From: Leptodontidium sp. MPI-SDFR-AT-0119
Taxonomy: Eukaryota; Ascomycota; Leotiomycetes; Helotiales; Leptodontidiaceae
Direction of reading: 5' to 3'
Length of the DNA stretch: 64,000 nt
Assembly: GCA_020726505.1 (NCBI GenBank)
Contig: JAHLEZ010000034.1
Coordinates: forward strand, 124,001 to 188,000
In this document: positions 44,645 to 56,625 of the stretch, one piece after another
How positions within the stretch are numbered: position 1 is the first letter of the stretch
Layout: each line of letters starts with the position of its first letter
Made by a program: the position numbers and the translations under genes
The notes under the pieces: model-generated
Seen by the model: only the letters and a program-made list of their open reading frames with translations
What the model was told of the DNA's origin: nothing
Databases searched by the model: none

Positions 44645-46319
44645 GAAACATGTAATTGAGAATATTATAGTCCAAATGAAGAAATTGTTAAACAAGGGGT
44701 ACTATTGATTAATAATATAGAAAATTGGTCTATACCGCAGCTGTATCGATAAGATATCGATATCTTCGAATAATAGCGAGGTGCAGAAAGTTTTCTGTTG
44801 AATTCGTAGCATAGAAAATAGAAGGTGTGATGTTATGCTTTTATTGTATCATGAGATGATATTTCAATGAGATTTAAGCCACGCCACTCCTCTAATCAGT
44901 GAAGCGGGGTTGAGAGTCTTGCCGAGATTTGCAAGCGAAAGATATCTTCAGTGGGTCTGATTTAAGTTGTATGATAAGAGTTTTGTACGCAGCCGCCGAG
45001 CTTTCCACAAGTGGTTTAGCTTATAAACCGCATAGCAACCAAATCTTGCTCTTCAGCTCTCTTAGTCTTTGGCCGAGAGAATGGAAAAACTCAGCATGCG
45101 CCCCATTGTCGAGGCCGATATTTTCACTTCTGACTCCAACTGTTCCAGATTCGCAAATAGACGAGGTGCCCGACTGTGGAAATATGATGTCGGGCTTTCC
45201 GTCGCGCCAGCGATTGTTCAGTCACAGCATCAGATGAGTGACTATGGGCGTGATTGGGTGCTTTTAGTCGAACAAATACCAGTATCCCTTTTCGCTTCAC
45301 AAAATTACGATCAGCTGATTTCTTTTAACAGATGTTTGATCATGTTTCCAACTGAAACACAAAGTTGTCAATCAGACCACTCTTAACTAGGAACACTCCG
45401 CGGTATGTTCGGTGACGGCCGAGGATCAACCCATTCAGATAAAGCTAGTTTTCCTAATATTGAAATTATTTTTTCTCTGAACTGATAACCTAAAATATCT
45501 AAGCATCTCTAGCACTAAGACACTAAAGGCAGCAGATCTGAGATTGAGAAACCAGTTCATGTTCATCCACCATTACGTAATTATTACACGAACCAAAGTT
45601 CGAACGTGCCCATTTAAATAAAGAGCTAATGAAAACCAAGTTAGTTCGACAGGACATTAAAGGGGCTGCAAAAGAATAGATATTTTTTATCCCCGATCAA
45701 ATGCTTTTGGCTTAAGCCACGTCGATCTGTCGATGACTTGCATTAACTAGCTGCAGTTAGTTATCCCTAAACGGGAAATAGCGTGCATTGGGTAGACGAT
45801 TGGACATTACCCATGTTATCCTTGCAGGTTAAGCCAGTCAAACTGTTGTTAAGCTACTACTTGAGACTAGCAGGGTCAAGGCCGACTTGAAGGATGAGGT
45901 CGGTCCCATTACCTGACAGTCTGACACATCTCCACCATCATCCACAATGCGTAGCGGTTTATGAGGAACGCCTCGATGAAATTTAAGACGATCTTGGCAA
46001 GACAAAAACCTAGTCGCAAGCGGGACTGCGAGGAAATTGATGCGGCATATGACCATCAAGACCAATTCAGACTACAGCTGACCCTCCCCCATCATTGCTT
46101 GTGATTGAGACGATGGGAACGAGATGATAAGAGCACCCCATCTCGTCTCATCTTTGCAGTTTTGCCAGCTTTCAGGCTAATATCTTACCCGATTTTGAAA
46201 TATAAGACTTCGAATGACTGCTTCTTTGAGTCCACATACGACTGGCAAACCAACACAAAAATCTTTCTGCTTCCAAACTCATCGCGAGTCGTAATACCTT
46301 TTTCACAGGTCTCACCACG
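44645..46319. other. Intergenic, no gene supported
   Basis: Divergent promoter region between the RING protein (-) and MARVEL-like paralogue B (+). Short motif-free ORFs only. Moderately AT-rich. Confidence 0.4.
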
Positions 46320-47104
46320 ATGGGGACCCCCTCCAAGGTCGTATCGGCGTGTCTTCGCGTCTTGGAATTTGGAATCGCCTGCGTCATACTTGGTGTTGTT
46401 TCGAGGTTCATCCACGTTCTCAATCAGGGCAACGGCTCTACGGATTCACGACTGGTCTTCGCCATATCAATGGCTGCCATCAGTATCCTGTTCGCTTGCC
46501 TCCTTGTTCCGCCCGTGAAGTACTCGTTTTACTGCTTCCCATTGGATTTCGCTTTGTTTATCTGCTGGATAACGTGCTTCGCTCTCCTCGAAGATGTGAG
46601 TCCCGGTTCTTAATTATAGTCCCTCCAATTCTCTGGAATTTTCATGGAACATGCTAACATTTAGTATAGCTCTCCGGAACGCGCACTTGCTCGTCATACT
46701 GGTTCGATCATTACTGGTCCTATTATTGGGGCAGAGCCTGGACACTCCCAAATGGGACGGTCGTCGTCACAAATGTCGGCTGTTCACAATGGAGAGTAGT
46801 ACTTGCGTTTAGCTTCATAATTTCATTTTGCTGGCTCACCAACGGGTTCCTGGTACGTATAAAGACGCTATTCTGCAGACCCTAGACGCTTTACAAGCAC
46901 TGACACACAAGTACAGAGTTTATATGTTTGTACTGAGTACTACAATTTGGGCTATCGGACCGTGACTACCGTGAGGTGAGTTGGCTTCTCTCAAAAATTT
47001 ACCTCTCGTATTCTAATCAACGTATCTCTGCATTTAGAAAATTCAAGTGGTGGAGAAAACCAGACACAGAGACGACGAACGATGTTGAAAATCGGGTCAA
47101 ATAG
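46320..47104 (+). CDS. Tetraspanning MARVEL-like membrane protein, paralogue B
   Basis: Four exons: 46320-46595, 46670-46852, 46917-46975 and 47038-47104. The donors are GTGAGT, GTACGT and GTGAGT, the first intron has branch GCTAAC, and phases agree throughout; 194 residues. Hydrophobic spans lie at about 10-31, 44-63, 70-90 and 134-153. The loop between spans 3 and 4 is rich in Trp and Tyr with cysteines (CSSYWFDHYWSYYWG, VGCSQW). This is the layout of MARVEL-type proteins, which organise membrane subdomains; specific function unknown. A short cytosolic tail (YNLGYRTVTTVRKFKWW) ends the protein. Exon 1 (276 nt) and exon 3 (59 nt) match paralogue C exactly in length. Confidence 0.85.
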
Positions 47105-49302
47105 GATCTCGGCGAGCCCTCAGCTTCGATTCACCAAAGTGCAGGAACGCACGCACATCTTGTCTTCTCTTCTCATATTGTCAACAGCGTTTTCGTTTCG
47201 TTGGTCGACTAATTACGTTCTGGTATCCAATCCATCTCAGGGCGGAGGATGTGGCTGGCAGCGTCGATGGTTAATGAATCAAATCTTAGCAGTCTGCGTT
47301 CAGGCCATCTGTCCCCTTGAGTGCCAGTGCCAACAGGAGCGCCCTTCTGAACGGCCCACCAGCCACCCCACCGCCTGTAAGGCTCCCTCCCTGCCTGTAG
47401 CGAGCCCCTAAGAAGCGACAAATACAAATAGTGTACGGAGAGCACTCCTCAGGCTAAGATGCCCCGCATTATCACCGTGAAGGTAGTAGCCATGCCCTTT
47501 TAGGCATAGCGGCACGTGCACTGTCAAAAGGCGCCACCGGCACGCGAGCTTGCATTCTAGCCAGTGATTGGGGGGCCGCGCCGATGCGCCATAGGACTAG
47601 CGCGAGGCGTGGCGTCAGTGCAGTGCTCCGCTTTCTGGGCTCTGGGGCTGTATTTCGCCCCCTCGTTGCTCAACCTCCTAGAAGGCTTGATGCACGCACC
47701 CCGAAACGGCTTTGCTGCATACAAAGCTGTGAGGGCCAAGCTATCGTAGAGGTGATGACTATCCTCCATACTTTCATGTGATGTGCGTCGTGGATGTCCT
47801 GATTGTTTCTCATGGCCAGTGCAACAATGCGGCAATCGCGGCCGGGCCGCAAGAGGGATGGATGGATGGTGGGAAGCATTCGTCGACCTATCGACCCTAG
47901 ACTCCCATTGCGGAGGCCTGTCCGGGCGCTTCTACAATCGATATCAAAACACCACAACTTCATACTCCTCTAGAGCATGCATGTTTTTGCACTTCGGTAT
48001 CAATGGATAGAGTAATCCTGCAACGTAATTCACTTCGGCTTCTCGTTCAGCCATATCTTATTCGATCGATGATATTCTGCACACACACCCACGATGTCTC
48101 TACAGAATCCCCACAACTCAATTAGGAGTTCCCAGGGATCGGGGGAACCATACGGAGAGGTTCAATTTTTAGAGAATTGCACAATCGAAACGCTATAAAC
48201 CTTTGCTCCAACAATATCCACGGTCTGACCACTATCAGTCCTCCGCGTCCATGTCTTGCTTCCCCCGCCCGCATTGCTCCACGATAAAAATCGTCGAAGC
48301 CAGCTTGATCGTTCAGGGAGCTAACACATCATGTCACAACCGCGAGCTAAAAGGTGCATTCAGTGGCGAACAGAATCACCTTTAACCTTCAAGGATAGTC
48401 TCGCTCCCATATCAGACCTTGGCTTTATTGGACTCAGACGGGTCGGCAGGATGTAGGTCGGGAAAACATATCCAGTAATTTTTCGAAGCGCGAAGCCGTC
48501 CACCTTTATGCACGAAACGTGCGATCGATATGCTCCTCTAATTCTTAACTTTTCATATGAATCTCGATCTCATATGAAAAATACCCTGTAAATCGTTCCA
48601 CATCTCAGATAGTTAGGTAATAAGCTGAGATTGATTCTCGATTTCCACATGAGTCTCGATCTCATGTAAAAAAAAATATGCAGGTCCTTCCACATCTCAG
48701 ATAGTTCAGTAATTAGCCGAGATCGATCAAGCTCAAGCAAGGGCGTTGGTGCAGATCGCGTCGAAAGGTTTAGCAGACTTTGAACACCTCCAGCGTGGCT
48801 CCTCTGCCCAGACGCTAGGGATACAATCCGGACTCTGTCGAGATTTCTCGATTCAGTCAGGAGACTGACATGCAGAAGCATCTTCCATTCGGACCAGTTC
48901 CGGCCTCCCGTCCTTCGTCAGCATCGATCTACCATCAGTTTCGTGAGAAATATACACTACACCTAGCACTAGCAGAAATAAATCTACCTTCTTTCACATG
49001 CATCGCTACGTGTCTTGTGAATCATGCAATATCGTAACTAGTCGACCGCCACTAGCATGTGATTGCATGTTTCTCATGGCCAGTCTATTATCGAAATCAG
49101 CAAAAGGACATGCACCAATAAGACCCTGATGTCTAGCTAATAGATATGAGTCTCTGGTATATCTTCGTCTGCGGCTTCTCAACAAATCTCTTAGATAACT
49201 CTTCTTTACTCTCTACCTGAAGCAACCCCCCATATCTTCGTCAAATCTGTGTATACTTGCTACTCAACTCTTCCGATTACCACCCGACCCTTGGACTTAA
49301 CC
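47105..49302. other. Intergenic between MARVEL-like paralogues B and C
   Basis: About 2.2 kb. ORFs at 47209-47963 overlap on both strands without motifs. A diverged tandem duplication lies at about 48551-48735. No gene is supported. Confidence 0.4.
48551..48735. repeat. Diverged tandem duplication, about 93-bp unit
   Basis: CTCGATCTCATATGAAAAAT is followed, about 93 bp later, by CTCGATCTCATGTAAAAAAA. Both units then contain the identical stretch TTCCACATCTCAGATAGTT and end in GAGAT-type sequence. Two copies only. Confidence 0.65.
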
Positions 49303-50145
49303 ATGAGTGCTGTTGCAAGGACCTTGCACGTGTTGCTCCGAATTGGAGAATTCGCATCGTCTGTTATCGTTTTGGGATTGGTCAGTCGCGTTTTGTATAT
49401 GGTAGGGCAAGCGAACGCCTCCACCGACTCTCGACTTATATACACCACTGTTATTGCTTCAATCAGCACCATTTTCTCTATCATTTTTGGCCTGCCGCTC
49501 TTATATTCTTTCATTGCTTTCCCAATGGATTTTATCCTGTTCATCCTATGGCTTGTCGCGTTCTGTCTCATGGAAACCGTAAGTTCTCCCCTGCTAGGTA
49601 GGGTGGGAGAGTATTGGAGCGCTAATCCGATACCACATTAGCTTACTGGTATACATACGTGCAACGCTTTCTGGTATTGGAATTACTGGGGTTTTTATTG
49701 GGGCGGAATTTGGAGGAGGAATATTGTTGTCCACGGTCCTGCGGATATTGGTTGGGCCGGCTGCTCCTCGTGGAAATCCGTCCTTGCATTTTCTTTCATT
49801 GTGTCAATGACGTACCTGCTGAGTGCGTGCTTGGTATGTCTGAATTCCTAACTCGGATATCTTCACAAATGTTCCTTCTCTTACCGATTGTAGGGAGCCT
49901 ACGAGTGCGTGAAATATCGAGAGGTGAAATATGGGCGACTAGCTAAGCCCCGGTAAGTCATACAAATTTATCTCAAATACCATCACCATACGTGACGCTA
50001 ATAGCCTCTTTGTACCAGTACCCCTGGGATGATTACCAAGACGGCGCCGCCAACTGACCCCGAAGTTCATGACGTGAGAGATGGGGTCTTCCAGGTACAT
50101 CATGAAGCGGTCTCTCCTGTGGCTGCCACAAAAGAAGCCTATTGA
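49303..50145 (+). CDS. Tetraspanning MARVEL-like membrane protein, paralogue C
   Basis: Four exons: 49303-49578, 49642-49833, 49894-49952 and 50019-50145. The donors are GTAAGT, GTATGT and GTAAGT, a branch GCTAAT lies in the first and last introns, and all phases agree; 217 residues. It starts MSAVARTLHVLLRIGEFASS. There are four spans as in paralogue B, with an aromatic loop (CNAFWYWNYWGFYWG) and AGCSSW before the fourth span (VLAFSFIVSMTYLLSACL). The tail is longer than in B and hydrophilic (TKTAPPTDPEVHDVRDG). Gene structure is nearly identical to B: exon 1 276 nt, exon 3 59 nt. B and C are in the same orientation 2.2 kb apart, suggesting tandem duplication. Confidence 0.87.
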
Positions 50146-50571
50146 AACCTATCAGCCTCACAGGTGTGACATGAGCAATGCTTGCGAGACTTGGAGGGGT
50201 TTAATTTTATGCTAGGCTGCTGTTATTATGTCGCAAAGGGCGAACTAGGAATTTCTTACATCCACAAAGCTTGAGGTTTTCCCAGGTTCCACACGACTTA
50301 TTACTCCACGTTTGTCAAATATTGAATTGTATAGCGTGGCTGTTTAAAATATACTTGATGACTACAAGGAAATTGTTTTCGTGCTCTCTTCGCTCCATCT
50401 TCATACCATTGCGACATCAGCACTAGGATATCTAATTATTTTCGTATATACGTGGATCAAACCGACAGCCTTGTACACTTCTGCAAAATGATATCGGTGA
50501 GCAAGGCTGGCGTGAATGAGCGGCACCGGATGCTTTGAATTGAACAAACATCACCGTTCCGTTTTGCCTCA

Positions 50572-51100
50572 CTAAAAGTCATGATAATCCACTGATTTCT
50601 TTTGACACATGCCACCTAAGTTATATAATACCTTGTTAATTGGACCACTTGCGAAGCCTTTCTCGTTTTGTGCTGCTTGCGCCACTTTCTTATATCTCTC
50701 AACTTCATTTCGTTTATCGTTGTAGTCTTTTTTCGTTTGTAGAGTCTCGATCCTTCTCTTAGCTTCTAACAACTCCTTCTCCAGCTGTGCGATTTTCTTG
50801 TCTCAGGTTACGACGTCGTTGTGGTTTGAAAGCGAGTCGATTCCTACCTTCCGCGTCCGGCACATAGCCCAGACATCTTTCGCTTTGGCGTTGATAGCGC
50901 GACCTTCGTTCCTCAACGTTTTTTTTACTTAGTATTTCAATGCTGTGTTTTCTTGTTCCCAGCAGGCTAGGTCGTCATCCAGGTGTATAAGCTCGAAGCC
51001 CGTAGCTACGCACCCAGGACAAGATAAGACAGCTAGGCCGGACTCATTTGAGTCGCCGTGGCTCAAAATTATGAATAAAGCAGGCTACAGGTGTGGCTGT
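50572..51100 (-). pseudogene. Degenerate coiled-coil protein gene with two in-frame stops
   Basis: One minus-strand frame stays coherent over about 500 bp: CPGCVATGFELIHLDDDLAC then WEQENTALKY, a TAA stop, VKKTLRNEGRAINAKAKDVW, a TGA stop, then KKIAQLEKELLEAKRRIETL and a basic helix ending NEKGFASG. The last part (50572-50830) looks like a coiled coil. The TGA and TAA could come from C-to-T changes of Arg and Gln codons. The family is not recognised; a C-terminal region of a transposon-encoded protein is one possibility. Confidence 0.4.
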
Positions 51101-51910
51101 ACCTGGGATAGAGATGCAGAGAGATTTCGGTTCATGAAAACCTTGGGTCTCTGGTCGATACAGTATTATCGATACAGAATTCGAGACTGAAGCCAGAATA
51201 GGAGAAGAGGCGAATGAATCGAAAGCTCGAGTGACTTACGAGGTGCAGTGCGACATCGCGAAAAGAGCTATTCATTTACAAGCAGTATCGCCAGGGATTA
51301 TTAACCAAGAGGAGTTGCTGTTCTGGTGAATTCCTGCGCGGAATATGATTTACTTAGTGATGCGACTTCGAAGTCGGCAGGGGCGAGTATCTCGATGATG
51401 CTATGATTATGTAGTACTCAACCCGAGAACGGTTTCTCGGAGGGATAGAATAGCTTAATGCAGGACTTGCAGCTACTTACCTAGGCACTTTTTTCGAAGG
51501 TTTCGGATTCATACAACCTCGAATCACTCAGCAAAGGATACGATAAGGACCTGTGGTCATTAGTATTACAATTTCCACACCGAGCCTTGCGTAAAATTCC
51601 CTCTCTGTCAGCTATTCGACTTCTCTCAGTCGTCAGGTCCACTAATCGGCCAAAGAATCCTAGCTCTTAGTGCTCCTCAATCGACCATCCGTGAACCAAT
51701 CTATTCCTCACTTTCAGCTTTTCAAATGATAGAAGATACATCAACCCCCAATATCATCCATGTCATCTCTGTGATGCTCTCATTTACACGTAACCCTCCG
51801 TCCCTGTTTTCCAGCAGCTTTCTTCCGAATCTACCTTATCTGTGCCACATTATTCTTCACCGTCATATCCCTATAAACATAGTATATCAACTTCTTTACG
51901 GGATCCGATT

Positions 51911-53754
51911 ATGACAACTCGCCGTTCCGACCGTCTGGCCGAACATCTACCCTGGGAGAACGAGATTCGCAGATGGCATGACGCCGTTTATCGTAACAGT
52001 TTACAACAAGAAAAACTTAAAAACATCAACCGAGGACCAGACCGCTTCTCTGGCCAGACAATCACTGACCGTGGATATCTGATGTTTCGTGTGTTGCGGG
52101 CTCCTCCTCGTGACCGTGCGTGTACAGACATGTTCAACCGTCTTGAGGGGCTGATCTCATTACCGAGCAGAACTACGACAAGAAGAGCCGGGAGAAGAAC
52201 GGACCGATGTTATAGATGTTGAGAAAAATACAAACACTCGTGACTATGCCGTGCCACCAAATACACCCCCTCGCCCGACCCAAACTAGTAGTAATGCCCC
52301 CGGAAAGCCCAGACCCAAGGACAGGCAGCTTCTATCTTTCCCTACCGACCATGAGCCCTCTGAAGCTCTTCACAATCCCAAAGCCCTTGACAATCTTCGG
52401 TCCTTCTTGATGTGGATCCGGCTCTACCCTGATTTAGACCGTCTTCCGCCCGAATCACGAAGTTCAGCTCAAATCCTCGGGGCTTTTGCAATTGTCTGGG
52501 TGGCCTTTGGCGAAGCATGGCTTACAAAATCCTCCAAACGACCCCAGCGATATCCCGATCCCGCACCACAAATCATATTAGAGTTGTCAAATGACTCTAC
52601 GTCGTCTCGGATAAAACAGCCAGACTTCACAGGCGCTATTCATCCATTTACCACACCTCCAACTAAGAAATTCTATGATTGGGATGGCCCCGAAAGCGAG
52701 AGCACGAAGCCACCTCCTAACGAAAGCCCAGCGAAAGGAAAAGCCGCAAGTCTAATGTTATCTTTATAATAGTCATTTAGCTTTATACACCGACTTCTAA
52801 ATCCAATCTAACGACAGAACTGAATTCAAGACATGTGACATGTCGCCTCTTACATATTTTTGCGTATTAACTTCTCCTCAGGATCGACTTGGCTTAGATC
52901 AAGAAGAGAAGGGCACCCCTTACCGCTCTCAAACCGAGAGTGTTCAGGTAGAAGCTGTCAACAATCTCATCAACGCCTACATGACAACTATACAAACCGG
53001 ACCTTGGCCGGACTCTACAGCAACGTCACACTAGAAACGGCTCGTATTGGGGGAGACCGACGCTGGTCTAAATGCATACTTCTGCGCCTGTATCGATGGC
53101 TTTCAGCGCGGTGTGCCCATCACGCACAGCGATTTTCTGGAGCTGAAGAATCATGACCCCAACCTTCCGACTTGGGACAAGGTCGAACTTTTGATCGAGT
53201 ACGCTTCGATTCTCGAGGCCAAGGCAGCGTCAAGGGGTGGTACGAAACCACAATGGAAATCCCAACAAGTGGACCAAGTCCGTCGTCAAGAAGGTGCTGA
53301 GATCGCAGCCCTTGCATATACAAATCGCCACCTTCTAATCGCCCGAGCCAAAAGATCTAGGTAAGTGTTCTTTCTCTCGCGTACACGTATGATTAATGTC
53401 TACCCCCAGGTGCATTTAGTCCCTTTGCTTCTTCGTCGTCTGTTATACATGTATTTGTAGAATGCTAATACCTCAGTTTTTAATAGAAGCCACCAAGCAC
53501 AACTCCTCTTTTCCGTCGCTAACGGAATGGTTTACTTGACAATCGCCGAGATGCCGCTGGCTTGGCTCGAGTATATCAACAATTGCGAGAGAACGGTTGA
53601 CTCACTCGCCGAGTCAAAGGAGTTCCTGGACGAGGATGATTTTCTGAGGTTGCTTGAGTATGGACCGTGGGAGTTGAATGAGGCGGAACATTTAGAGCAT
53701 TTTTTCCTTGTCTTAAGTCTGCTTGTAAAGAAAACATTGGAGAAGAGAGAGTGA
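51911..53754 (+). pseudogene. Degenerate multi-exon gene of unknown family
   Basis: Coherent coding sequence starts at ATG 51911 (MTTRRSDRLAEHLPWENEIR) and runs to about 52155. A single-base shift is needed to continue (HYRAELRQEEPGEERTDVID) up to about 52767. A further piece (DRLGLDQEEKGTPYRSQTES) begins after a CTCAG acceptor at about 52880. It meets a TAG at 53032 and continues in the same frame (KRLVLGETDAGLNAYFCACI) to a good GTAAGT donor at 53362. After an intron of about 125 nt the last exon reads SHQAQLLFSVANGMVYLTIA and ends at 53754. At least one frameshift and one nonsense codon are therefore present. No domain is recognised; the C-terminal part is acidic and leucine-rich. Confidence 0.5.
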
Positions 53755-56625
53755 GCAGAGGAGAGGTTGTGTAAACGGTAAAAGCTCTTTCTCCTTGTCA
53801 CTGCAGAGAGATGGGACAGATAGTTAAATGTGAGTAGGCGTACAGGATCGTCCACCATATCTCAGTGGCGACGGGGCTGAACTGAAATTTTGCGCACCTT
53901 CTGGTCCTTTCCTGTCACGTTCTGTCTCTTCTAATCTACTAAACACATCTTCTAGTAACTTTTCTTCTCCCCTCTCCTCAATCTACAAACACACTACAAG
54001 GTCTCCTATCATCTACCTGCCTGCGTATACCAGGCCTTTTTTGTGACGATCCCGGTTCTGAGCATCTCAGCCCTTAATAGCCATTTGGACCACAACTCTG
54101 GCAGCTCCGTCTTTTCCGCCTGAGTCAACCCCACCTGTCATTCTGACGATAACGTCGTTTCTATTCTTCGAGAAGCGGTGTGAGGTGAGGCGGTGGGCTA
54201 ATGCTTACCTAGGGTTTCGAATAGAAAAGGATGGACGGTATCGTTATCGAGACGGAGAGGGTCGAGGCGGGAAGATGTCGAATCAGGACATATCGAGATG
54301 TTAGGTATCGAGAAAAGATGGTTACCTAGCTACTAGGATTCAAATGCGCTTCTTCGGAAGTCTCTTTCTTATGTCTGAATGATATTCCGTTGATGTTTAA
54401 AAACAGTGCTGTTAGTTGTACATCATTCGGTCAAGATTGCTAAAAACGTTAGATTTCTTGTGTTTGAGCAAAATTATTTAAAATATAAGAATAGATAACG
54501 CTTACAGTAAACTGGCTTTTCGGGAGAGTACAGCCTCGCATTCGCTGCTTCTGCATTAACTCTTTAAGTATACCGCGTATGATATGTATCTGGTACTTCT
54601 GCAGCAGCTCTTCCAGCTTCTGCTGTATCGCACGCAGCTACTGCCTTTGGCTCAACTTTCCAATTTCCTTCGTATTACATCCGCTGCAAATTGTTATTTA
54701 GTCATCCACTATCGTAGTATTTACTGATTATATCTCTACCCTAATATCTCTCCTGCACCCTTAATGTTCCACCCTCTGTGTGTTTCTCGCCAGTATTTTC
54801 TTTTCATCAATCACTCCCTATAAATCTCCTCCCTCAATATATTTTTAGAATCTGCCGTCTTCTCATTTGTATGCTCTTAATCCGTTCTTTAAATCCTGCC
54901 CACCCTTTGACTTTAGGTCTCTAATCCACATTCTCCACCTAATAAATGCGATACATGTCTTATCCACCCTCCTCAATACTCTCCGCATTCGTAAACTACA
55001 ACTCCTCCCATGTGATGTTCAGTTCCCTTGAGATCCTCCCTTCTTCAAATCTCCCTCTTACACAATGTTACCTGCTTTTGCTTGATTACACTGGATAGTT
55101 CTTTAGTTATCGCTGACCGCTAGTATTGTGAGGAATTTGTGTTCGTATGTTTTTGTCGTTAGCACATAGAGGGGTTGTTTGGGATTTTGTCAATGCATGG
55201 TTGTCGCCAACGACATCCGCCATTGTGTATAAGCCGCAAGTATTTAATCAAATTGTGCGCAGTCTAAATACTCCTCAATCTTCCTTGATCTTTCATAGTC
55301 TTCCTCAACATCAATATTCAACAGACATGACGCAACTATGCCTACTTTCAGAGTCAGCCTGGACTCGTGCGTGATGCTTTCTGGCTGGCTGGCCTAAAGG
55401 CGAGCTGATTGAGTTGAGCGAGAGCGTGGGCTTCATCGGGTATGAGTCTCCCGCATGTCCTACTTTCCTCAGCAGATAGGCTGACATTTCATAAATACGG
55501 TGGATTAAAAGCCAAGCTCGAGGTCGCACTCGATGACAGCTTGACCAAGAATGCGTCCTAATTCTCGACCGACAAGCAATTTGTGCCATTCTACAGGAAA
55601 CGGGCTGAAAGTCCTGCAGTGTAAAAGCAAGCTTCCTCTATTATATTCGACATAAAGACCAAAGGTACCAAAGCTGCAGAGGAGCTTCTGGCAACTTGAT
55701 TTTACGCGCCGTAAATGCGCATCAGTTTTATTGTTAACCTGTGAGCAAGGGGAGTTGTGGTCGAGGACGAAATGGATGGGATGGATGGGATAAATAGAAT
55801 AAATAAAATAAATAGGATAAATATTATTACTAGCTCGAACTGTATATAATAAATATACATCTATTTAATAATTCCTTGTTCTCGTCACTCTATTGACAAT
55901 TATTCCATTTTCTCGCTTAACTAGGTTATAAGCAGGTGCAGGTGCGGGGTAGCCCTTGACCCCGCTTTTGAACTGCTAGTTCGGTATGGGAATCTCGACA
56001 TGAGCAATTTCGATTTCCGTCTTTGGGCCTGAGCTATTGCTGCTATAGCCTGGGCTGTGGGTAGGCCAAACCTGAGCCAGGCTGAGCAAGTGAGCCAAGA
56101 AGGTGAGCTCACGATAGACAGGGGCGTCCCGCTTGGGCTCCTCGGCTACAACTGCGGCTGGCTAAAATTGGAAATAATACTGTGACCGCGAATCTATCAA
56201 ATGACCAAATCCGTAGGAAACAACCGATTCCATCGAATTGGCCATTTTTTGTGAAAAGTAATCCACGAATCCACAAATACACTTAAATGAGCACTTTCCT
56301 GCTTTCCAAGCCATGATATTTTGGTATCCTAGCGCTTTATATCGAGCTCTATATTAGTAAGTGCCTTTCACATTCTATATTTCCTCTGAGTTTATATTTC
56401 TCGTTGTTAGGGTCAAGTAACCAACCCGAATCATACACTTTCATAGGCCAATTAGTACCTTTTTTTTAGAGCTACTAAGTCAAATAATTGATAAAGTTCA
56501 AGCGACCTACGCTGCTTCAACGCCTACAGGTCTTGACTTCTATATCAACAAACGAGAGCTTGAAGTCCAACTCTCCCACAAAAACTCATCATCTATCATT
56601 ATTCATCCAATCATTAACTCAGATC
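53755..56625. other. Gene-poor stretch
   Basis: Pyrimidine-rich stretches occur at about 54690-55060. A minus-strand coiled-coil-like remnant (LRAIQQKLEELLQKYQIHII) lies near 54560-54640. A short GGATGGGATAAATAGAATAA microsatellite lies at about 55773-55825. No gene is supported. Confidence 0.4.

Noticed and set aside
47209..47963. Several overlapping ORFs on both strands
   Set aside because: No motif, no consistent frame, no splice signals tying them together.
55773..55825. GGATGGGATAAATA microsatellite as a possible telomeric or centromeric repeat
   Set aside because: Too short and irregular; not the TTAGGG telomere unit.
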